DNA of 64,000 bases from Chitinophagales bacterium (GTDB lineage: Bacteria; Bacteroidota; Bacteroidia; Chitinophagales; JADIYW01). Shown here piece by piece: positions 63,851-64,000 of the stretch (position 1 is the first letter of the stretch; each line of letters opens with the position of its first letter). The position numbers were made by a program, and so were the translations under genes. The notes under the pieces are model-generated. The model was given only the letters and a program-made list of their open reading frames with translations, made no database searches and was not told where the DNA came from. The stretch covers positions 42,007 through 106,006 of the forward strand of contig JAIBAX010000009.1 of the NCBI GenBank assembly GCA_019694955.1, written 5' to 3'.

Positions 63851-63932
63851 AAGATGAATTATAGAGTAGTTCACTAGTGTTCACGTGTCGACATGTGAAC
63901 AGGGAATTGGATTTTACTAATGGACTATTTTA
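63851..63932. repeat. Interspersed palindromic element, copy B
   Basis: Opposite orientation to copy A. The inner stem has arms GTTCACGTGTC (63879-63889) and GACATGTGAAC (63890-63900), and the outer arms are TAGTTCA (63867-63873) and TGGACTA (63921-63927). Compared with copy A, stem position 5 changed from T-A to A-T on both arms, and two other changes give G-U pairs on the + strand. Confidence 0.75.
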
Positions 63933-64000
63933 TCATATTTTCTTCTAAAAATTAGTTTCGACTAAATCATTGCCATATAAATTCTCTACTTGCATATGCC

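Overview
The window is a stretch of chromosome from a member of the Bacteroidota, probably a Chitinophagales- or Saprospirales-like lineage; the exact family cannot be fixed from sequence alone. The evidence is two proteins with type IX secretion (T9SS) C-terminal sorting domains, many Cys-anchored lipoproteins, the Bacteroidota promoter element TAnnTTTG in front of many genes, a Bacteroidota-type tmRNA tag (GDHEFALAA), and a moderately AT-rich composition.

Layout. 1-8.5 kb: the end of a VWA/membrane protein, priA, a serine hydrolase, dnaK and a small outer-membrane barrel. 8.5-17.8 kb: an AraC-type regulator facing two secreted surface proteins, then a three-gene lipoprotein operon (PhoD-like phosphatase, GH5 glycosidase of the endoglycoceramidase/steryl-glucosidase type, cholesterol-oxidase-like GMC enzyme). 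Three copies of TTATGCGYAAnnTG lie in front of these two blocks and suggest one regulon. 17.8-29.5 kb: a sugar-phosphate transferase, tRNA-Asp, a second PhoD-like lipoprotein, accA, a DUF6913-type gene, dapA, fumC, a Fic protein, a lipoprotein, an enoyl-CoA hydratase and a GT-C type membrane glycosyltransferase. 29.5-37.4 kb: an accessory island of plus-strand genes. It starts with a PHP-ABC-ATPase fusion plus an overlapping small partner (candidate defence module), followed by mostly single-gene units of unknown function. These are separated by attC-like inverted repeats and short shared boundary words (GTTGTGCG / CGCACAAC, GCCTAAC / CGCTAAC), so the island looks like a gene-cassette array without a visible integrase. 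37.4-53.5 kb: RdsA-type flavoprotein, AAA/DUF4143 ATPase with a tandemly duplicated 3' end, dnaE, a CPBP protein, an M1-peptidase-like protein that has lost its zinc ligands, DinB, an HhH coiled-coil protein, OmpA, a thioredoxin-like protein, mtaB and a Gfo/Idh oxidoreductase. 53.4-54.7 kb: three small DNA-binding-type genes, two of them close paralogues. 54.7-64 kb: thioredoxin, purK-purE, two DUF1573 proteins, an aminotransferase, tmRNA and a large T9SS protein with ELWxxDGT repeats.

Cross-cutting observations. Eight start codons, including the GTG of priA, lie exactly 4 nt after a TAnnTTTG (or CAnnTTTG) box, which predicts leaderless mRNAs. Two families of interspersed palindromes occupy intergenic spaces. 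One is an ~80-bp element present at 23.5 and 63.9 kb whose stem shows a compensatory base change. The other is a 15-bp CAACCTC-type palindrome present five times. The best candidates for undescribed biology are the PHP-ATPase two-gene module in its cassette, the covarying twin hairpins at 32.1-32.2 kb, and the putative sterol/glycolipid operon.
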